From Phaeobacter gallaeciensis DSM 26640 (GTDB lineage Bacteria > Pseudomonadota > Alphaproteobacteria > Rhodobacterales > Rhodobacteraceae): 64,000 nucleotides of DNA. This document shows positions 18,229-27,764 of this stretch, one piece after another (position 1 is the stretch's first letter; each line of letters begins with the position of its first letter). The notes below the pieces were generated by a model that was not told where the DNA came from, ran no database searches, and saw only the letters and a program-made list of their open reading frames with translations. Position numbers and translations under genes: made by a program. Where the stretch lies: contig NC_023137.1 of the NCBI RefSeq assembly GCF_000511385.1, positions 999,001 to 1,063,000 of the forward strand, given 5' to 3'.

Positions 18229-18591
18229 TTAGTCTGCGCTGGGAACCAGCGGTGCGTTGTCGCCCTGAACCGGCGGCAGCAGATCGCTACCGAGCGGCGC
18301 TTCGGGGGCATCAGCGGCACCCTCCGCGGCAGGGGTGCTCAGTCGGTCTGCGACCGAAGAGCCTGCGGATTTCTGCGCCGCCAGAATGGTCAGCGTGATC
18401 GAGGTGCCGATAAAGGCTACGGCCAGGATCCAGGTCAGCTTGCTCATCGCGGTGGCTGCGGCCCGGCCAGACATGGCCCCGCCACCGCCGCCGCCCATGC
18501 CAAGGCCGCCGCCTTCGGAACGCTGCAAGAGGACAACGGCAATCAGCCCCAAGGCCAGAAGAAGATGGATGATGAGTACGACGTTTTCCAT
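18229..18591 (-). CDS. secG: Preprotein translocase subunit SecG
   Basis: The 120-residue inner-membrane protein has two hydrophobic segments (VVLIIHLLLALGLIAVVLLQ and LTWILAVAFIGTSITLTIL) separated by the SecG signature EGGGLGMGGGGGGAMSGR. SecG stimulates SecYEA-driven export. The C-terminal tail of about 45 residues is Ala/Pro-rich, longer than in E. coli. The start has AGGA upstream. Lying upstream of pyrG is, as I recall, the usual Rhodobacterales arrangement. Confidence 0.93.
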   Translation of the reverse strand: MENVVLIIHLLLALGLIAVVLLQRSEGGGLGMGGGGGGAMSGRAAATAMSKLTWILAVAFIGTSITLTILAAQKSAGSSVADRLSTPAAEGAADAPEAPLGSDLLPPVQGDNAPLVPSAD

Positions 18592-18840
18592 AGGATCCTA
18601 CGGCGGTTGGCTGAGTATCGGGCGGTAAATAGGGAAGATTGCTCTGAGGGGCAAGGGCTCAGTTTGCGGAACGGCGGAGAACGCGGCGCTGTGACCTCTG
18701 AGGCGGCTGAAATGTGCAAGAAATAGCGCAGGACCAGCGCCCGTGGGAGGGGCGGGTGGCGCCTTGCATCAGGCCCGCTGATCCCATCCATGACGGATTG
18801 TGACTGGACAGGTTTACGCTGCGGCGGGCAGTCTCACCCC

Positions 18841-19455
18841 ATGCCTCATGATCACGCTGACGCCCCGCATAGCCTCTTGCCCCCGGATCCCGCCCTGCGC
18901 GTCAAGGCGCTGGAAACTCTGCTGACACAAAAGGGGCTGATTGATCCGGCCGCGCTGGATGAGATTATCGACACCTATCAGAACCGCATCGGGCCTGCGA
19001 ATGGCGCGCGGGTGGTGGCACGCGCGTGGTGCGATCCGGAATTTAAAGCGGCGCTGCTGGCTGACGCCGACCCGGTGCTGGCGGATCTGGGCTATTATGG
19101 CCGTCAGGGCGAGCATATGGTGGTGGTCGAGAACTCGCCCGCGCAGCACAATATGGTCGTCTGTACCCTGTGCAGCTGTTACCCGTGGCCGCTGCTGGGT
19201 ATTCCGCCGGGGTGGTATAAGTCGGACGCCTATCGGTCCCGTGCTGTACGTGAGCCGCGCCGGGTGCTGGCGGAGTTTGGTGTAACGCTGTCTGACGAAA
19301 CATCCGTGCGGGTTTGGGATTCGACCGCCGAGGTGCGCTATCTGGTGTTGCCGATGCGACCCGAGGGCACCGAAGGGCTGAGCGAGGATGCACTGGCGGC
19401 ATTGGTCAGCCGCGACAGTATGATTGGCACGGATATCCCAGAGGTGCAGAGATGA
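18841..19455 (+). CDS. nthA: Nitrile hydratase alpha subunit, cobalt type
   Basis: The 204-residue subunit carries the metal site CTLCSC at residues 108-113 (in [12 protein letters not shown]). Threonine in the second position marks the cobalt form, whereas CSLCSC marks the iron form. The three cysteines bind a low-spin metal, two of them after oxidation. The enzyme hydrates nitriles to amides in the cytoplasm. I start at 18841 ([10 protein letters not shown]), which matches family length. The stop overlaps the start of the beta subunit, so the two are translationally coupled. Confidence 0.95.
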   Translation: MPHDHADAPHSLLPPDPALRVKALETLLTQKGLIDPAALDEIIDTYQNRIGPANGARVVARAWCDPEFKAALLADADPVLADLGYYGRQGEHMVVVENSPAQHNMVVCTLCSCYPWPLLGIPPGWYKSDAYRSRAVREPRRVLAEFGVTLSDETSVRVWDSTAEVRYLVLPMRPEGTEGLSEDALAALVSRDSMIGTDIPEVQR

Positions 19456-20156
19456 GCCGGGTTCATGACATGGGGGGACGATTCGGCGATGGCCCGCTGA
19501 AGCCCGAACGGCAGGATGCCCCGGTTTTTGCAGAAGACTGGCATGGCCGCGCGCTGGCGATAACGCTGGCTTGCGGCGCGCTGGGGCAGTGGAATATCGA
19601 CACTTCGCGCCATGCGCGCGAACGGCTGGCACCGAAGGACTACACACGGTTTTCCTACTACGAGAAATGGCTGGCAGGTCTGGCGAGCCTATTGGTGGAG
19701 AAACAGGTGCTGAGTGCTGAGGATCTGGCGGGGGCTGCTGCGGCTGGCGATGGCACGGGCGCAGACCGCGCGGCCCCGCATCCGCTGGCGGCCCGTGCCC
19801 TGAAGGCGGCGGATGTGGCCGCAGCGCTTGCCAAGGGTGGCCCGGCAGATCGCCCCAGCCCAATTGAGCCCAGCTTTGCCCCCGGTGATACCGTGCGTTG
19901 TCGGAGGCCCGGTGGCAATCGGCTGGTGGATGGCGGCCATACGCGGCTGCCGACCTATGCGGTTGGAGCCACGGGGCAAATCCTGCGATTGCATGGCAGT
20001 CATGTTCTGCCGGACAGTGCTGCGCATGGGCTGGGAGAGGCACCGGAGCCGCTTTATGCGGTGACTTTCCCGGCCGGTGAATTGTGGTCCCACGCCGAAC
20101 ATCCGGGTGATGAGGTGGTTCTCGATTTATGGCAAAGCTATCTGGAGCGGGTATGA
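19452..20156 (+). CDS. nthB: Nitrile hydratase beta subunit
   Basis: The 234-residue subunit starts [14 protein letters not shown]. Its helical N-terminal half packs on the alpha subunit. The C-terminal SH3-like barrel carries the family block [19 protein letters not shown] and ends [13 protein letters not shown]. The ATG at 19452 overlaps the nthA stop codon by four bases (ATGA), and its own stop overlaps the next gene in the same way, so all three are coupled. Confidence 0.95.
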   Translation: MSRVHDMGGRFGDGPLKPERQDAPVFAEDWHGRALAITLACGALGQWNIDTSRHARERLAPKDYTRFSYYEKWLAGLASLLVEKQVLSAEDLAGAAAAGDGTGADRAAPHPLAARALKAADVAAALAKGGPADRPSPIEPSFAPGDTVRCRRPGGNRLVDGGHTRLPTYAVGATGQILRLHGSHVLPDSAAHGLGEAPEPLYAVTFPAGELWSHAEHPGDEVVLDLWQSYLERV

Positions 20157-20509
20157 GCGAACGTGACGTACAGATGGCAAAGCGCCCGGAACCGGCCTTT
20201 GACCAGCCCTGGCACGCGCAGGTCTTTGCGCTGACGGTGCATCTGAATGAAAACGGGGTGTTTTCCTGGGGCGACTGGGTATGGCGGTTTTCTGCGACGC
20301 TGCGCCGTCACGGGCTGGCGAAAGATCTAAATGGTGGCGAGGATTATTTTGCCGCCTGGCTGGAAACGCTGGAGCTCTATCTGGCCGAGGTCGGCACCGT
20401 CGCTGCCGAGGACGCCGTAGATATGCGCCTGAAATGGGAGACGGCCTATCTCGCCACGCCTCATGGCCAGCCGGTGCGGCTGGCAGAGTCCACGGCGCGG
20501 AAGGGCTGA
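20153..20509 (+). CDS. Nitrile hydratase accessory (activator) protein
   Basis: The 118-residue protein resembles the small cobalt-NHase activators (P14K/NhlE type). Landmarks are FDQPWHAQVFALTVHLNENG, WGDWVWRFSATL and YFAAWLETLELYL. The family resembles the beta-subunit N-terminus and delivers cobalt by swapping alpha subunits. The start at 20153 overlaps the nthB stop (ATGA). No amidase, aldoxime dehydratase or cobalt transporter gene follows, so what happens to the amide product is not shown here. Confidence 0.9.
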   Translation: MSERDVQMAKRPEPAFDQPWHAQVFALTVHLNENGVFSWGDWVWRFSATLRRHGLAKDLNGGEDYFAAWLETLELYLAEVGTVAAEDAVDMRLKWETAYLATPHGQPVRLAESTARKG

Positions 20510-21134
20510 GCCCGGGTTATGGGCAGCGGACGGCGCCGCTGCGGCGGTTTCATAAACAGGGTGTTCAGACACTGTCGGGCATGGTGCTGTGTTGCTGTAT
20601 GCGTTTGGATGTCTCCGGTTCGATCTCTTGGTATTACAGGGTTTTTCGATGTCTGTTGCGGATAAAAAGGGCGGCGCCGCCGCTAAAACTCTGGTCAGGC
20701 CCGGGTGGGGCCTGGCGGACAGGATATCCTGATCTGCCGCGCATTGCCTGGCGTGCCAACTGCGATCTAACGCAGCACCCTGCGGATGCGGAGCCAATCT
20801 TGGGTCGTCTTGGTTGGTGGCGCAGCAGGGCGGTTACTCCGGCTGCGCAGAGGTGATCGATCAGCGGCCAGTCTGGCAAAGATACGGATAAAGATCGTGA
20901 AGAGGGCGCGCGGTAGCCGGGCAACGGGCGGTCACGGCAGTGAGCCGCCGGTGATGCGCAGAAAGCGGAAATTGCAAGGAGATACCAGGTCTTAGCGCAC
21001 AACCTAGGCGCTTTGTTTGACTTTCGATCCTTCAAGGTTTTCCTTCCAAATCAAATAATTCGATTGTAGGCTTGTCAGTGGTGCGATAGCTCAAGCGATC
21101 TCACCTAGAGGAAACCAAACCAATTTCTACTGAC
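20510..21134. other. Intergenic region without a recognisable gene
   Basis: This 625-bp stretch after the nitrile hydratase operon has no convincing coding frame. A 27-codon open frame at 20649-20732 (MSVADKKGGAAAK...) is the only hint and lacks a strong ribosome binding site. The last 130 bp are AT-richer than the surroundings and probably hold the promoter of the sensor kinase. Confidence 0.5.
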
Positions 21135-22529
21135 GTGCTACAGCAGATCGCCCCATCCGAAATCGTCGCGACCTTGAGAGAAAGTCTCTTGGTCCTTACG
21201 GAGGATTTGTTGGTGGAATATGCCAATGATCGGTTTTTTGAGACCTTTGAGGTCGAAAGGGAGGCGACCGTCGGTACAGAGATTGCAGAGCTTGGGAACG
21301 GCCAGTGGAATATCCCGTCGTTGATCCACGCGCTTAGTGGCATTCTCGACCATGGCCAAACCGTCCATGATATCGAGGTCGACCATGTGTTCGAGAACAT
21401 CGGTCGCCGGGTTATGCTGCTCAACGCACGGAAGACGGTGCGTCCGGGAAATGGCTCCCGGCGCATATTGCTCGTGATCGAAGATGTGACTGCAAATAGT
21501 GATGCTGCGGCAGAACTCGAACGCGAGCGGCTGCTGTCGACCGGCATCGTCGACACCATAAGCGAGCCTTTGCTTGTGCTTGACGAGCGTCTTGGAGTGA
21601 TTACTGCGAGCAGAGCTTTTTACACCAAGTTTCAAGTCACTGAACAGGCAACACTGGGGCGCCGTTTGGATGACCTCGGTAATGGGCAGTGGGCCATACC
21701 TGAACTCTTAGATCTCTTAACACATGTCATTCCTGAAAGCTCCGTCATCAATGACTACGAAATGTGTCATGACTTTCCGAGCATTGGCCGCCGCACTTTC
21801 CTTCTCAATGCGCGTAAAATCTACCGCGCAGGGAACCATACATACATGCTATTGCTGGCGATCCAGGATATCACGGAGAGGCGACAGCTAGAGGCAGAGC
21901 GGCAGCAGGCGCTTGAGAATGCAAATCGCCTACTCGAAGAGTTGAACCACCGTGTCATGAACAGTTTGGCGATGATTGGCGGTATCATCTCAATGGAGGC
22001 GCGCAATGTGAGTGACTTGGATGCAAAAGCTGCATTCTCACGGATGCGCGCGCGCTTGGACGCAGTGGGCCGACTGTATAAAACCTTGTCCCGCTCTGGC
22101 GCTGTGGACCATGTTGATACGCGACAGTATCTGACCGCTCTCGCTGAGGACCTTGTGACGTCCTCGGGGCAAATTGATTATCCAAATCTGGAAATAGATA
22201 TCGATCAGGCGCCTATTTCCACGCGGATCGCTGTGCCGTTAGGTCTGATTGTAAATGAGTTGATCACCAATAGCCTGAAATACGCTTTCGATAAGAGCGA
22301 CGGTCGGCTTCGTGTTACTATGAAGATCGACGGTAGCGAAAGTCGTCTTATGATCTCCGACAACGGCATCGGGATTGATCCGGCCGCGCGTGTTGATTCT
22401 GGCCTGGGACAGAAACTGACCGCTGCATTCACGACTGAACTCAACGGTAAGATCGCAACTTCAAGCGATGAAACCGGAACCCGGCATACATTGATTTTTC
22501 CGACGAGCACGTTCCAATCATCGGTGTGA
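21135..22529 (+). CDS. Tandem-PAS sensor histidine kinase, HisKA_2/HWE-like
   Basis: The 464-residue protein has no membrane segment. Two related PAS domains (about residues 10-118 and 128-250) share LGNGQW.IP.L and IGRR...LLNARK, showing an internal duplication. The dimerisation box ELNHRVMNSLAMIGG follows with His272 as phosphoacceptor. The ATPase has VNELITNSLKYAF (N box), DNGIGID (G1) and SGLGQKL (G2). It would be a cytoplasmic sensor. No response regulator is adjacent. The start is odd: GTG at 21135 is the first common start codon after an in-frame stop at 21087, but the nearest good ribosome binding site (GAGG, 21108-21111) suits the ATT at 21123. Confidence 0.85.
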   Translation: MLQQIAPSEIVATLRESLLVLTEDLLVEYANDRFFETFEVEREATVGTEIAELGNGQWNIPSLIHALSGILDHGQTVHDIEVDHVFENIGRRVMLLNARKTVRPGNGSRRILLVIEDVTANSDAAAELERERLLSTGIVDTISEPLLVLDERLGVITASRAFYTKFQVTEQATLGRRLDDLGNGQWAIPELLDLLTHVIPESSVINDYEMCHDFPSIGRRTFLLNARKIYRAGNHTYMLLLAIQDITERRQLEAERQQALENANRLLEELNHRVMNSLAMIGGIISMEARNVSDLDAKAAFSRMRARLDAVGRLYKTLSRSGAVDHVDTRQYLTALAEDLVTSSGQIDYPNLEIDIDQAPISTRIAVPLGLIVNELITNSLKYAFDKSDGRLRVTMKIDGSESRLMISDNGIGIDPAARVDSGLGQKLTAAFTTELNGKIATSSDETGTRHTLIFPTSTFQSSV

Positions 22530-22936
22530 TCACGGCCCTAGTGGTGATGTGCCAGACAAACTGGCATCTACATTGACTGCAAAAAACTGCTGACCGCAAA
22601 ACTGACGAATTTGGCGCATAGAGGAGTGGTTGAGAGTTGTGGCTGAGATGATCTCGCCTATGCCATGTTTTTCAATCGCCCGAGGGGAATCGCCGGATCT
22701 CACGGGATTGAGGTGCAGCTGAGGTCATCAGATGGGGCTTCGGCGTGCCGGTTATTGTATAGCTGGCGAATGGGGCAGGGCTCGGAATGGTTTTGGGCCT
22801 GTTTCAGAGTTCTTCACGGTGCGATATCCGCTGGAAAAGCGGTGCTCGGGTGGGGTGCGGCGAAAAACCGGTTCCCCTGTCTGCGCTGCCTCGTTATACG
22901 GAGCGTCGGTTTCAACCAGCATACAGAGGACCTGAG
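22530..22936. other. Region upstream of purA, no gene seen
   Basis: About 400 bp without a credible coding frame. TGCCAG-ACAAA-CTGGCA near 22550 forms a 6-bp hairpin just after the kinase gene, without a T-tract. The rest presumably holds the purA promoter and leader; I see no riboswitch signature. Confidence 0.45.
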
Positions 22937-24250
22937 ATGGCCAATGTCGTGGTAGTCGGCGCCCAGTGGGGTGACGAAGGTAAAGGCAAGATTGTCGATT
23001 GGCTCAGCGAGCGCGCTGATGTCATTGCGCGTTTTCAGGGCGGTCATAACGCCGGTCATACGCTGGTGATTGACAGCAAAGTCTACAAACTGCACGCGCT
23101 GCCCTCGGGTGTGGTGCGCGGCGGCAAGCTCTCGGTCATTGGCAATGGCGTGGTGCTGGACCCCTGGCACCTGATGAAAGAGATCGAGACCGTGCGCGCG
23201 CAGGGCGTGGAGATCTCGCCCGCGACGCTGATGATCGCGGAAAACACCCCGCTGATCCTGCCGCTGCATGGCGAGCTGGACCGGGCACGCGAAGAGGCGG
23301 CCTCCAAAGGCACCAAGATCGGCACCACTGGCCGCGGCATCGGTCCGGCCTATGAGGACAAGGTGGGGCGCCGCGCGGTTCGCGTGGCTGACTTGGCGGA
23401 TGAGGCCACTCTGATCGCCCGCGTTGATCGGGCGCTGCAGCACCATGATCCGCTGCGCAAGGGTCTGGGTGTTGATGCCATCGACCGCGATGCGCTGATC
23501 GAGCAGCTGAAAGAGATCGCACCGAAGATCCTGCCTTATGCGGCACCGGTTTGGAAGGTGCTGAACGAGAAGCGCAAGGCGGGCAAGCGGATCCTGTTTG
23601 AAGGCGCGCAGGGCGCGCTGCTGGACATTGATTTCGGCACCTATCCCTTTGTGACGTCGTCCAATGTGATTGCCGGTCAGGCGGCGACTGGCGTTGGCAT
23701 CGGCCCCGGCTCCATCGATTATGTGCTGGGTATCGTGAAGGCCTATACCACTCGCGTTGGTGAAGGCCCGTTCCCGACTGAGCTCTTGGAGGAAGACGGC
23801 ACCCCGGATGCGGATGGCGAGCGTCTGGGCACCCGCGGCCACGAGTTCGGCACCACCACCGGCCGTCAGCGCCGCTGCGGCTGGTTTGATGCAGCACTGG
23901 TGCGTCAGACCTGCGCCACCTCGGGCATCAAGGGCATCTGTCTGACCAAGCTGGACGTTCTGGACGGCTTTGAGACCCTGAAGATCTGCACCGGTTATGA
24001 TCTGGACGGCGAGCATCTGGACTACCTGCCGACGGCCGCGGATCAACAGGCGCGCTGCACCCCCATCTATGAGGAGATGCCGGGCTGGAGCGAGAGCACT
24101 GAAGGCGCGCGCAGCTGGAACGACCTACCGGCCAATGCCATCAAATACGTCAAGCGCGTGGAAGAGCTGATCGACTGCCCGGTGGCGCTTTTGTCCACCA
24201 GCCCGGAGCGGGACGACACCATTCTGGTGACCGATCCCTTTGCAGACTGA
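22937..24250 (+). CDS. purA: Adenylosuccinate synthetase
   Basis: The 437-residue enzyme joins IMP and aspartate with GTP to give adenylosuccinate, the first committed step to AMP. The GTP/IMP site [16 protein letters not shown] (residues 8-23) and GGHNAGHT are intact, as is the C-terminal LTKLDVLDG guanine-binding region. The start at 22937 gives the canonical [15 protein letters not shown]. The stop overlaps the next gene by one base. Confidence 0.97.
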   Translation: MANVVVVGAQWGDEGKGKIVDWLSERADVIARFQGGHNAGHTLVIDSKVYKLHALPSGVVRGGKLSVIGNGVVLDPWHLMKEIETVRAQGVEISPATLMIAENTPLILPLHGELDRAREEAASKGTKIGTTGRGIGPAYEDKVGRRAVRVADLADEATLIARVDRALQHHDPLRKGLGVDAIDRDALIEQLKEIAPKILPYAAPVWKVLNEKRKAGKRILFEGAQGALLDIDFGTYPFVTSSNVIAGQAATGVGIGPGSIDYVLGIVKAYTTRVGEGPFPTELLEEDGTPDADGERLGTRGHEFGTTTGRQRRCGWFDAALVRQTCATSGIKGICLTKLDVLDGFETLKICTGYDLDGEHLDYLPTAADQQARCTPIYEEMPGWSESTEGARSWNDLPANAIKYVKRVEELIDCPVALLSTSPERDDTILVTDPFAD

Positions 24251-24495
24251 TGTCTGACGAAAGTGGTCTGAGCTACAAGGCGCGGCGGCGCTGGGCGCTG
24301 GTGATCCTGCTGATTGGCATGCCGCTCTATATCGTGCTGGCGGTCAATGTGATCAGCTGGCTCGACCGGCCCTCGCTGCTGGTGGAGCTGATTGTTTATG
24401 TGGTTCTCGGTGTGTTGTGGATCCTGCCGTTCAAATTCGTCTTTCGCGGCGTCGGCAAGGCGGATCCCAACGACCCGGATCAGGATCAGGGCTGA
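24250..24495 (+). CDS. Small inner-membrane protein, DUF2842 type
   Basis: The 81-residue protein has two membrane segments (about residues 14-34 and 43-64) and an acidic tail (PNDPDQDQG). It fits DUF2842, a family of unknown function that I know from alphaproteobacteria. Its ATG overlaps the purA stop (TGATG), so the two are probably co-translated. A strong terminator follows at 24612. Confidence 0.8.
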   Translation: MSDESGLSYKARRRWALVILLIGMPLYIVLAVNVISWLDRPSLLVELIVYVVLGVLWILPFKFVFRGVGKADPNDPDQDQG

Positions 24496-24611
24496 GTTGG
24501 TGGAATTGGCGGTGAAGGGGCGCTGCCCCTCTTGACCTGACGGTCAATTCACCCCGGAGTATTTCGGGAAAGATGACGAGCGGTTTGCCCTGAACATCTT
24601 GCCCCAGACAG

Positions 24612-24642
24612 AAAAAGGCGGCCTTTGCGGGCCGCCTTTTTT
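24612..24642. terminator. Bidirectional terminator
   Basis: AAAAAGGCGGCC pairs with GGCCGCCTTTTT around a 6-nt loop, with T-runs on both strands. It serves the purA operon and the convergent gene ending at 24664. Confidence 0.9.
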
Positions 24643-24663
24643 GTGTGTTGCACGGGGCAGGGA

Positions 24664-26934
24664 TCAGCCGACAGCGCGGTTGCCGGGTTGAAAGCCGATC
24701 TGGCCGGAGGCGGTGAAACGACCGTTGTCGGCGCGTTCAATCTTGCCCTCGCGCAAGAGCTGGCCAAAGCTGCGCAGCCCGTCTTCTCGGTTGAACTCAG
24801 TCCCGTCGACGCCGCGAACCTTGTTCATCAGCTGTGGGCGGGAGAAGTGATCGCGCCCTTCCACAAAGCTCATATAGGCGGCAGCCGCTTCGAGCAGCTC
24901 GCCGAGTTCGACTGCGCCGGTTTCCTCGGCGTAGGCGGCAAAGCCGCCTTCGGTGGCGCTGGTTACCGGGGCGTCTTCGGCCAGGATCGCGGCGGAGACC
25001 CGGCGCGGGCGCACCGGCGCGGCTGGGGCAGCGCTGCTGTCGTCGATGCGCTGCTCCTGTACCAGTTTCAGCGGTGCCGGGCGGCTTGCGGGTTTGGCGG
25101 GACGCTGGTCGGCGTTGCTGCGGCCTTCACCGCTGGAGGTCGGGCGGGCATCGGGGCGGCGCGGGCGCACCACGCTGGCCAGATCATCGCGGTAGACCTG
25201 TGCGTCATCCTTGCTCTCAAGGGCTCCACCGGCGCTGCGTTCGGTGGAGGCCGCGGCCATCACGGCCCGCAGCTGGCTGTAGGTTTCGCGCGAGGTGCTG
25301 TTTTCGGGGTCTTCCAGACGTTCGTCGGCGGCCGCCATCAGGCGCGCAATATCGCCGTCGGCGGTGCTGGTGGCGCCGCGTTTGGGGCCCGGTTGCGGTG
25401 CCACGGATGCGGCGGCGTCCTCCGGGGTGCTGATGGCGTGCGGGGCCTCTGTCAGCTGCGCGGGGTGCTGACGCTCTGCCATGGCGCCGGGCTGAGGCTC
25501 GGCAATCTCGTCTTCGTCGTCATAGGCAGTCAGCGTATCTGAGATATCATCGATCTCGTCACCACCGAGCAGATCCGCCTCCACCGCGGCGAGCTCGGCC
25601 AGAAGTTCGGCCTCGTCATCAGGAGACAGGCTGCTGTCGACGGCGGGTTCTTGCGCTGGTGTGCTGGTCTCGGGTGCTGGGGTGGATTTGGCGTCAGCGG
25701 GCGCGTCGCCAGCCTCATCATCAACCGCTTCCAGCGTGCCGCTGGCCATGGCGCCTTCGATCTCGCGGCGTTTGACGCGCAGCACGCGGCCCCGCTTGCG
25801 CGGCGTTTCGGTGTTTGCCGGTGTGGCTGCGTCAGCTGTGACCTCGGTCTCCTTGATCTCTTCGGGCTGCGCGGTTCCAGCGGGCGCGTCGCCGTCCTGT
25901 TCGGCGGTGATATCATCCAGACCGCTCAGATCATCGCGGGTCTCTTCGTCCGAGGTGTCATCTTCAGCCTCGCTTGTTCTGCTGTCGGCGAAGAACGCCT
26001 CAGCGCCTTCGGGCACGTTGGGGATGGCCGGTGTGTCAGAGGCGTCAGTGTCTGTTCCAAGTTCGAGGGGGTTCAGCGTCTCGGCTATATCGGCGTCGCT
26101 GTCGGCATCGGCGGTTTCTGTGGATGTCTCACCCGCGTTCTCAGAATCCACGGCATCGTGATCAGCGGAGAGCGCATCGGTGATGTCTTTCACCGCGTCT
26201 TCGCGCGCCTGTTCAGCGTGCTGATCTTCGGTGAACTCATCCGTTGGGGTTTTGGCAACAACCGCGCGGATACGGCGCAGCTTGGCGGCGATGCTCTCGG
26301 CGGAGCTGTCAGTATCGGCCTGAGTGGGATCGGCCTGAGCAGGGTCGGTTTGGGCCGTGTCAGTTTGAGCGGGGTCGGTCTGGGTCGCCTCGGGCTCCAC
26401 GGTCTCGGCCACAGCCGTATCAGTCGGCGCGGCGACGGGTGCGGCGGGCGCGGTTTGTTGCACAGGTTGCAGCGGTACCTCTGCCACCTGAACTGGGGCC
26501 TCGGCGGCGGGCTGGATCTGCGGCGCGGCAGGCGTGGCTTCAACGCGTCTTGCGGTGGGCTCAACCGGGTCAGCGGCAGTGACCGGAGCCGCATCCGGGG
26601 AGGCGAGGGCGCTGGGGGCGCGGTGCTGCGGAGCATCACCTGCAGGCTGCGATGGTGTTTCGGCGGCGGGGCTGGTCAGGGTGGCGGCGCGCAGGTGGAT
26701 ACCTTCGGCGCTGGTGCGGGCCTCGACCTGGCGGGCGACTTCACGTTGGGCAATCCGGGCCAGCATCTCGGCGTCCGGCTGCGGCGGTTCTGCCCCGAAA
26801 TAGCGGTCATCTGAGGCGAGATCGCGAAAATACTCCGCAATTGCCTTCATGGTGCCAAATGAATCGTCGAACCCTTCCAATGTGCAGGAAAAAGTCCCGT
26901 AGGAGACTGTCAAAACCTTGTTGTTCTGTACCAT
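24664..26934 (-). CDS. Large acidic, mostly disordered protein with two conserved ends
   Basis: The 756-residue protein has a conserved-looking N-terminal domain (residues 1-80; SYGTFSCTLEGFDDSFGTM, then EYFRDLASDDRYFG) and a C-terminal domain of about 90 residues (FVEGRDHFSRPQLMNKV, then GLRSFGQLLREGKIER) that looks like a winged-helix fold. Between them lie about 580 acidic, Ala/Pro/Thr-rich residues with repeats such as AQTDTAQTDPAQADPTQAD. I know similar proteins in other Rhodobacterales next to purA, without an assigned function. I start at 26934, which has GAGG upstream. It could be a scaffold or a regulator. Confidence 0.75.
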   Translation of the reverse strand: MVQNNKVLTVSYGTFSCTLEGFDDSFGTMKAIAEYFRDLASDDRYFGAEPPQPDAEMLARIAQREVARQVEARTSAEGIHLRAATLTSPAAETPSQPAGDAPQHRAPSALASPDAAPVTAADPVEPTARRVEATPAAPQIQPAAEAPVQVAEVPLQPVQQTAPAAPVAAPTDTAVAETVEPEATQTDPAQTDTAQTDPAQADPTQADTDSSAESIAAKLRRIRAVVAKTPTDEFTEDQHAEQAREDAVKDITDALSADHDAVDSENAGETSTETADADSDADIAETLNPLELGTDTDASDTPAIPNVPEGAEAFFADSRTSEAEDDTSDEETRDDLSGLDDITAEQDGDAPAGTAQPEEIKETEVTADAATPANTETPRKRGRVLRVKRREIEGAMASGTLEAVDDEAGDAPADAKSTPAPETSTPAQEPAVDSSLSPDDEAELLAELAAVEADLLGGDEIDDISDTLTAYDDEDEIAEPQPGAMAERQHPAQLTEAPHAISTPEDAAASVAPQPGPKRGATSTADGDIARLMAAADERLEDPENSTSRETYSQLRAVMAAASTERSAGGALESKDDAQVYRDDLASVVRPRRPDARPTSSGEGRSNADQRPAKPASRPAPLKLVQEQRIDDSSAAPAAPVRPRRVSAAILAEDAPVTSATEGGFAAYAEETGAVELGELLEAAAAYMSFVEGRDHFSRPQLMNKVRGVDGTEFNREDGLRSFGQLLREGKIERADNGRFTASGQIGFQPGNRAVG

Positions 26935-27073
26935 CGGATAGGTGTCCTCGCCAAAGTCATTGCCGCTTACGTTGCTGGCGCAGAGGGTCAAATTGCGCCC
27001 GAATCCGTGCAATTGATCGTATCATTTTGTGTTCAGATTGTGGTCTGTTTCCTTTTCTGCGAGTAATCGCGGT

Positions 27074-27739
27074 ATGAAAAAGATGATTGTTGAGCAGGTT
27101 GAGCCGGTAACGCTGATTGGAGCCGGGGTGCTGGGACCGGATGATCTGGTGACAGCGCTGGCGCTGGCCCCGGTGCTGGTGGCGGCGGATGGCGGGGCGG
27201 CGCATGCGCTGGCGGCGGGGCATCGCCCGGTTGCAGTGATCGGCGATCTGGATTCGCTGGCAGCAGACGTGCAGGCGGATCTGGCACCGGGGGCGCTGCA
27301 TCATGTGACTGAGCAGACCACCACGGATTTCGACAAGGCGCTGCGGATGATCGGTGCGCCGGTGGTGCTGGGGGTTGGCTTCCTGGGCGGACGGATTGAC
27401 CACCAGCTGGCCGGGTTCAACACGCTGGTGCAACCACATCCCAGTCCCTGCGTGCTGCTGGGGCCGCAGGAGGTGGTGTTTCATCTGCGCGGTGAGATTG
27501 CGCTGCCGCTGGCGGCGGGGGAGGTGGTGTCGCTGTTTCCAATGCAACAGGTCACCGGTTGGTCGGAGGGGCTGGAATGGCCGATTGAGGGCTTGCAGCT
27601 GGATCCGATGGCGCGGGTTGGGACCTCCAACCGGGCGACCGGGCCGGTGCGGCTCAGGGCGGATGGGCCGGGGATGCTGGTTATCCTGCCGCGGGTCCGG
27701 CTGGCGGACGTTGTCGCTGCGCTGCAGGTGCAGGGGTGA
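27074..27739 (+). CDS. thiN: Thiamine pyrophosphokinase
   Basis: The 221-residue enzyme transfers pyrophosphate from ATP to thiamine to make TPP. Family motifs are ADGGAAHALAAGHRP, VIGDLDSL, TTDFDKAL and GGRIDHQLAGFN. The start at 27074 (MKKMIVEQ) has only a weak ribosome binding site, and the ATG at 27083 is an alternative. No TPP riboswitch is visible upstream. It ends 25 bp before a convergent exporter gene. Confidence 0.88.
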   Translation: MKKMIVEQVEPVTLIGAGVLGPDDLVTALALAPVLVAADGGAAHALAAGHRPVAVIGDLDSLAADVQADLAPGALHHVTEQTTTDFDKALRMIGAPVVLGVGFLGGRIDHQLAGFNTLVQPHPSPCVLLGPQEVVFHLRGEIALPLAAGEVVSLFPMQQVTGWSEGLEWPIEGLQLDPMARVGTSNRATGPVRLRADGPGMLVILPRVRLADVVAALQVQG

Positions 27740-27764
27740 AAGTCAGACCGGTCGCGCCGGCCGA

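Noticed and set aside
20649..20732. A 27-codon open frame (MSVADKKGGAAAK...)
   Set aside because: Weak ribosome binding site, no family, and no follow-on frame. It could be a small peptide gene but there is too little to call it.
25651..26814. A 387-codon plus-strand frame opposite the large acidic protein
   Set aside because: The minus-strand protein has a good start site, conserved ends and acidic codons typical of the genome; the opposite frame is glycine/arginine-rich filler from the complementary sequence.
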